Shown here piece after piece: positions 31,360 through 33,401 of a stretch of DNA of 33,401 nt (position 1 is the first letter of the stretch; each line of letters starts with the position of its first letter). Under the pieces are notes generated by a model. The model was not told the DNA's origin. It did no database searches and worked only from the letters and a program-made list of their open reading frames with translations. Source of the DNA: Thiodiazotropha sp050305635 (GTDB taxonomy: Bacteria; Pseudomonadota; Gammaproteobacteria; Chromatiales; Chromatiaceae); contig JBNLFS010000046.1 in NCBI GenBank assembly GCA_050305635.1, positions 1 to 33,401 of the forward strand, read 5' to 3'. The translations under genes were made by a program, and so were the position numbers.

Positions 31360-31578
31360 TTACAGCACCTTGATACTCCAGTAGCCGGTGATCGCACCAT
31401 CCCGGATATCCGGGCCGACCGGTCCCTTGCCCCAGAAATAGTCGTTTACGTTGGACATGCCGTTCACATCGAATACCCCCATCACCACCGGGACCACCCC
31501 GGCAGGCTGATCGCCTTGATGGGTCCGTGATAGATTTCCATATGACATTGTCCTCGTAGTGTATGAAGTCGTTTGCAT
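31360..31578 (-). CDS. Small orphan protein, unknown
   Basis: A 72-residue frame with GAGG about six bases before the ATG at 31578. A second start at 31548 (also after GAGGA) would give 62 residues beginning MSYGNLSRTHQGDQ. The sequence includes PAGVVPVVMGVFDVNGMSNV and ends DIRDGAITGYWSIKVL. I recognise no family, no signal peptide and no membrane helix. The ribosome site and the terminator directly downstream (31305-31327) make it a believable one-gene unit. A competing frame at 31340-31606 lacks these supports. Confidence 0.55.
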   Translation of the reverse strand: MQTTSYTTRTMSYGNLSRTHQGDQPAGVVPVVMGVFDVNGMSNVNDYFWGKGPVGPDIRDGAITGYWSIKVL

Positions 31579-31782
31579 GCGATCCTCGATTGGCTGGGAT
31601 TGTCACGGGTTAATACAACCGGGATCTACACTAGCGAAAGCAGGTTGGGACGGGCTGTTAAATAAGTAACGAATAGGGTGGGATTATTTCCGTACGCACA
31701 AGGGGTCGGAATTGCTAACCTGTAGGGTAGTCACTCAACTGAACAATGTTTTCCATTTTTCGGATCGTAAAGATCACAAGAT

Positions 31783-31926
31783 TCAGGCTTTGGGTTTGCC
31801 CGGTTCAAAGAGATACTCGACGATACCCAGCAGCAGGGCAACGAACAGTGCGGTGAGTGTCAGGGAAAATTGAAACAGCAGGCCGGGAACCAGGATGAGA
31901 AAAACGAGCCAGGCGATTCTTGGCAT
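31783..31926 (-). CDS. Small membrane peptide
   Basis: A 47-residue frame from ATG at 31926, with one long or two short hydrophobic helices (RIAWLVFLILVPGLLFQFSL; LTALFVALLLGIVEYLF) and the tail EPGKPKA. It lies downstream of the ferredoxin gene, past a hairpin. No clear ribosome site is present, so expression is uncertain. The family is not recognised. Confidence 0.45.
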   Translation of the reverse strand: MPRIAWLVFLILVPGLLFQFSLTLTALFVALLLGIVEYLFEPGKPKA

Positions 31927-31951
31927 GGGGCGAAGATTTGAAGGGGAAGAC

Positions 31952-31977
31952 CGGGCTATCCTAACACGGATAGCCCG
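31952..31977 (-). terminator. Hairpin terminator after the FeSII-like gene
   Basis: CGGGCTATCC and GGATAGCCCG form a perfect 10-bp stem with a 6-base loop, 10 bp after the ferredoxin stop. On the minus strand it is followed by GTCTTCCCCTT, only partly T-rich. Confidence 0.65.
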
Positions 31978-31987
31978 TCTGAAGACA

Positions 31988-32356
31988 TCAGGCGCCGCCG
32001 GGCTCTCCGGTGAACTGGACCAGCAGATCTTCATCGGTGACGATGGTTTGGCAGGCCAGACGATAGGTCGGAGGCAGGTCTTTCACATTGGCGCGCTCTT
32101 CCTCTGACTTGGAAAGCTTGCCGATGGACTTCAGTACTTCACGCTCCTTGTCGGTCAGCATCACGCCCTTGACGTGATCCCCATCCAGATGGGTGACCTT
32201 CACCAGGCAGGAGCCGCATTCGCCGTCTTCGCATTCGAACGGAATCTTGATGCCGTTTTCCTTGGCCACGGCCAGCAAGGTGTCGCGTTTACCGGCAACC
32301 GCAGTCACCTTTTTGTTTTTACTCATGATCGGAGAAGAAAAATATATCGTGGCCAT
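31988..32356 (-). CDS. 2Fe-2S ferredoxin, Shethna protein II (FeSII)-like
   Basis: A 122-residue [2Fe-2S] protein with cluster ligands Cys42, Cys47, Cys50 (CEDGECGSC) and Cys102 (RLACQTIV). Length, opening (MATIYFSSP, NKKVTAVAGKR), the long loop LTDKEREVLKSIGKLSKSEE and the ending LLVQFTGEPGGA match my memory of Azotobacter vinelandii FeSII. That protein binds oxidised nitrogenase and shields it from oxygen. The start at 32356 has GGAG seven bases upstream; frames further upstream are spurious. If the function is conserved, this genome should carry nif genes, which are outside this window. A general electron carrier remains possible. Confidence 0.88.
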   Translation of the reverse strand: MATIYFSSPIMSKNKKVTAVAGKRDTLLAVAKENGIKIPFECEDGECGSCLVKVTHLDGDHVKGVMLTDKEREVLKSIGKLSKSEEERANVKDLPPTYRLACQTIVTDEDLLVQFTGEPGGA

Positions 32357-32898
32357 AGTGGACTCCACACGGTTGATTGCTGTAATGCCAAGGTAAAAAT
32401 GTTGCGCCATTATAGCCACGATTATCGCGCGGACACATCCATGCGGAAACGTCAGGAAATGGTTGATGGTTATGTCTTGCGCAAAGCGAATCTGTTGGAT
32501 AAGAAACAAAATTCACAATTGCGCACTAACATAAGTCATTGCGTGCTCAATGAGATGGGGTGTGGAATTCCAGTGCTCTAAATTGAGTCAAAAATCAGGC
32601 GTGAATCGGTGTTAGAGGCCGTGAATGCACGCTTGTGGGGCGCAAGGGAAATACACTGCGGGGTATTTCGCAAAGTGATACGCACCACGATCGGTCGGGT
32701 AGGGTAATTGTTTTTATGAATAGTATTTAAGAAAACAAAGATACTTTCTCAGTATCGATGTCAGTTGGAGCGCGAATGCTGCGAATGGCGTACAAGCTAT
32801 CCAGCACATTTGAGGTGATCTTCTTCCGTTGAGACCCTGCCGGTCGCCTTCCTCTGCGGAATACCCTTGGCGATGGCCTTTCGTATCATTGGGAATGA

Positions 32899-32934
32899 GA
32901 TGCGCGCGTTACCGGGTTGATCATCGCGCGCATC
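32899..32934. terminator. Hairpin downstream of the PEP-CTERM gene
   Basis: GATGCGCGCG and CGCGCGCATC form a perfect 10-bp stem around 16 bases, 14 bp after the stop of the minus-strand PEP-CTERM gene. No T run follows. The rest of 32357-32948 shows no gene or recognisable repeat. Confidence 0.45.
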
Positions 32935-32948
32935 TATGATGAAAGTGC

Positions 32949-33401
32949 TCAGAGGGCGGAGGTTCCTGCTCTGGCGCGAAGACGCGTTGAGGCGAAACCG
33001 ATCAGACCCAGGGACATCAGTAAAAAGGTTGATGGTTCTGGAACGTTTGCAACCCGGCTGGTTACCTGAATATTGTCGAGATTGACAGAAATACTGGTAT
33101 CCAGACCGGTGCCGCCTATGGCGGGTGCGAGGGAGAACCGGAAGGATTCAATATCATCCCCACTGGTCGAAAATACCGTGGTGCCCACCAATCCGTTATC
33201 CAGCCATAGCGAGACAGAGTCTGAGATCAGATTGTAGTCGAGCATGACGTGATAGGCGGCATTGTCCTGAAAATCTCCACCGCGGATGGGCGACACCGGG
33301 GACCAGTAGTTGATGCCTGTCGTTCCGCTGAAGTAAAAATTACGCACCTCAGGCGTATCCGAAATCAACTTGAAGGAATAGTTTGAATCGCTCAAGTTCG
33401 A
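32949..33401 (-). CDS. PEP-CTERM exported protein, 3' part (5' end outside window)
   Basis: The reading frame is open to the window edge and shows no credible start, so it is a partial gene. The visible 150 residues have a beta-rich domain (YWSPVSPIRGGDFQDNAAYH, VMLDYNLISDSVSLWLDNGL, VNLDNIQVTSRV) that looks like a lectin/laminin-G-type jelly roll. The tail has VPEPSTFLLMSLGLIGFAST then an Arg cluster, a clear PEP-CTERM sorting signal cut by exosortase. Such proteins usually belong to biofilm or exopolysaccharide-associated surfaces. The exosortase gene is not in this window. Confidence 0.85.
   Translation of the reverse strand, partial: SNLSDSNYSFKLISDTPEVRNFYFSGTTGINYWSPVSPIRGGDFQDNAAYHVMLDYNLISDSVSLWLDNGLVGTTVFSTSGDDIESFRFSLAPAIGGTGLDTSISVNLDNIQVTSRVANVPEPSTFLLMSLGLIGFASTRLRARAGTSAL

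Noticed and set aside
31340..31606. 88-codon minus-strand frame overlapping the small orphan ORF
   Set aside because: The alternative frame at 31360-31578 has better ribosome sites and a less biased composition. This one reads as a shifted shadow.

Overview
The window reads as a chromosomal piece of a Gram-negative gammaproteobacterium. Outer-membrane porin, TolC-type export genes, PEP-CTERM and IPTL-CTERM sorting tails, a BCCT osmolyte carrier and the general protein style fit a marine or brackish, possibly sulfur-oxidising, lineage (Chromatiales or Thiodiazotropha/Sedimenticola-like). That placement is inference. A very close homologue of the Shethna FeSII protein (nitrogenase protection) suggests a diazotroph. 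No rRNA, tRNA, CRISPR array or transposase gene was seen.

Layout. (1) 1-545 is a mosaic of palindromic repeats. (2) 548-6306 is a urease operon, ureD-ureAB(fused)-ureC-ureE-ureF-ureG. It is interrupted between ureE and ureF by about 700 bp of palindromic repeats, with a tandem duplication that left a decapitated copy of the ureF 5' end. (3) 6440-8073 on the minus strand holds a small membrane protein and a secreted HAF-repeat protein. (4) 8190-12140 is an accessory island: a MITE-like element with terminal inverted repeats and target duplication, a vapBC-type toxin-antitoxin pair flanked by direct repeats, several dispersed repeats, two integron-type gene cassettes (a DUF3024 gene and a gene with a HEPN-like R-x4-H motif) with a recognisable attC site but no integrase, and a higBA pair. 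(5) 12261-16157 on the minus strand is a self-contained export operon: a strong sigma-70-type promoter, a 69-residue double-glycine precursor whose mature part carries seven Cys, a Pro-x-Pro-Val-Cys repeat and a natural His6 run, then an HlyD/CvaA-type adaptor and a C39-peptidase ABC exporter. This is the most interesting system in the window. (6) 16430-16740 is a second repeat mosaic that shares modules with 78-330.

(7) 16930-20665 on the plus strand: a DUF6499/DUF2285-like putative regulator, a PQQ-type aldose dehydrogenase, an MscS channel and two tiny membrane ORFs, one ending in an IPTL-CTERM-like tail. (8) 20796-27171 on the minus strand: an alpha/beta hydrolase, a BCCT carrier, a porin, an M1-like lipoprotein peptidase and a small conserved protein. 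(9) 27594-29013 on the plus strand: bacteriohemerythrin and ferredoxin-NADP reductase. (10) 29024-33401 on the minus strand: a soluble double-Cache protein, a small orphan ORF, a 47-residue membrane peptide, the FeSII-like ferredoxin and the 3' part of a PEP-CTERM protein that runs off the window.

How the parts fit. Urease (Ni enzyme plus chaperones D, E, F, G) releases ammonia from urea. Ferredoxin reductase, FeSII and hemerythrin point to redox and oxygen management. The C39 exporter, adaptor and precursor form one unit for trimming and secreting a short metal-binding-looking peptide, and need only a TolC from elsewhere. The island between them looks built by repeated small insertions: cassettes, toxin-antitoxin modules and MITE/REP elements.
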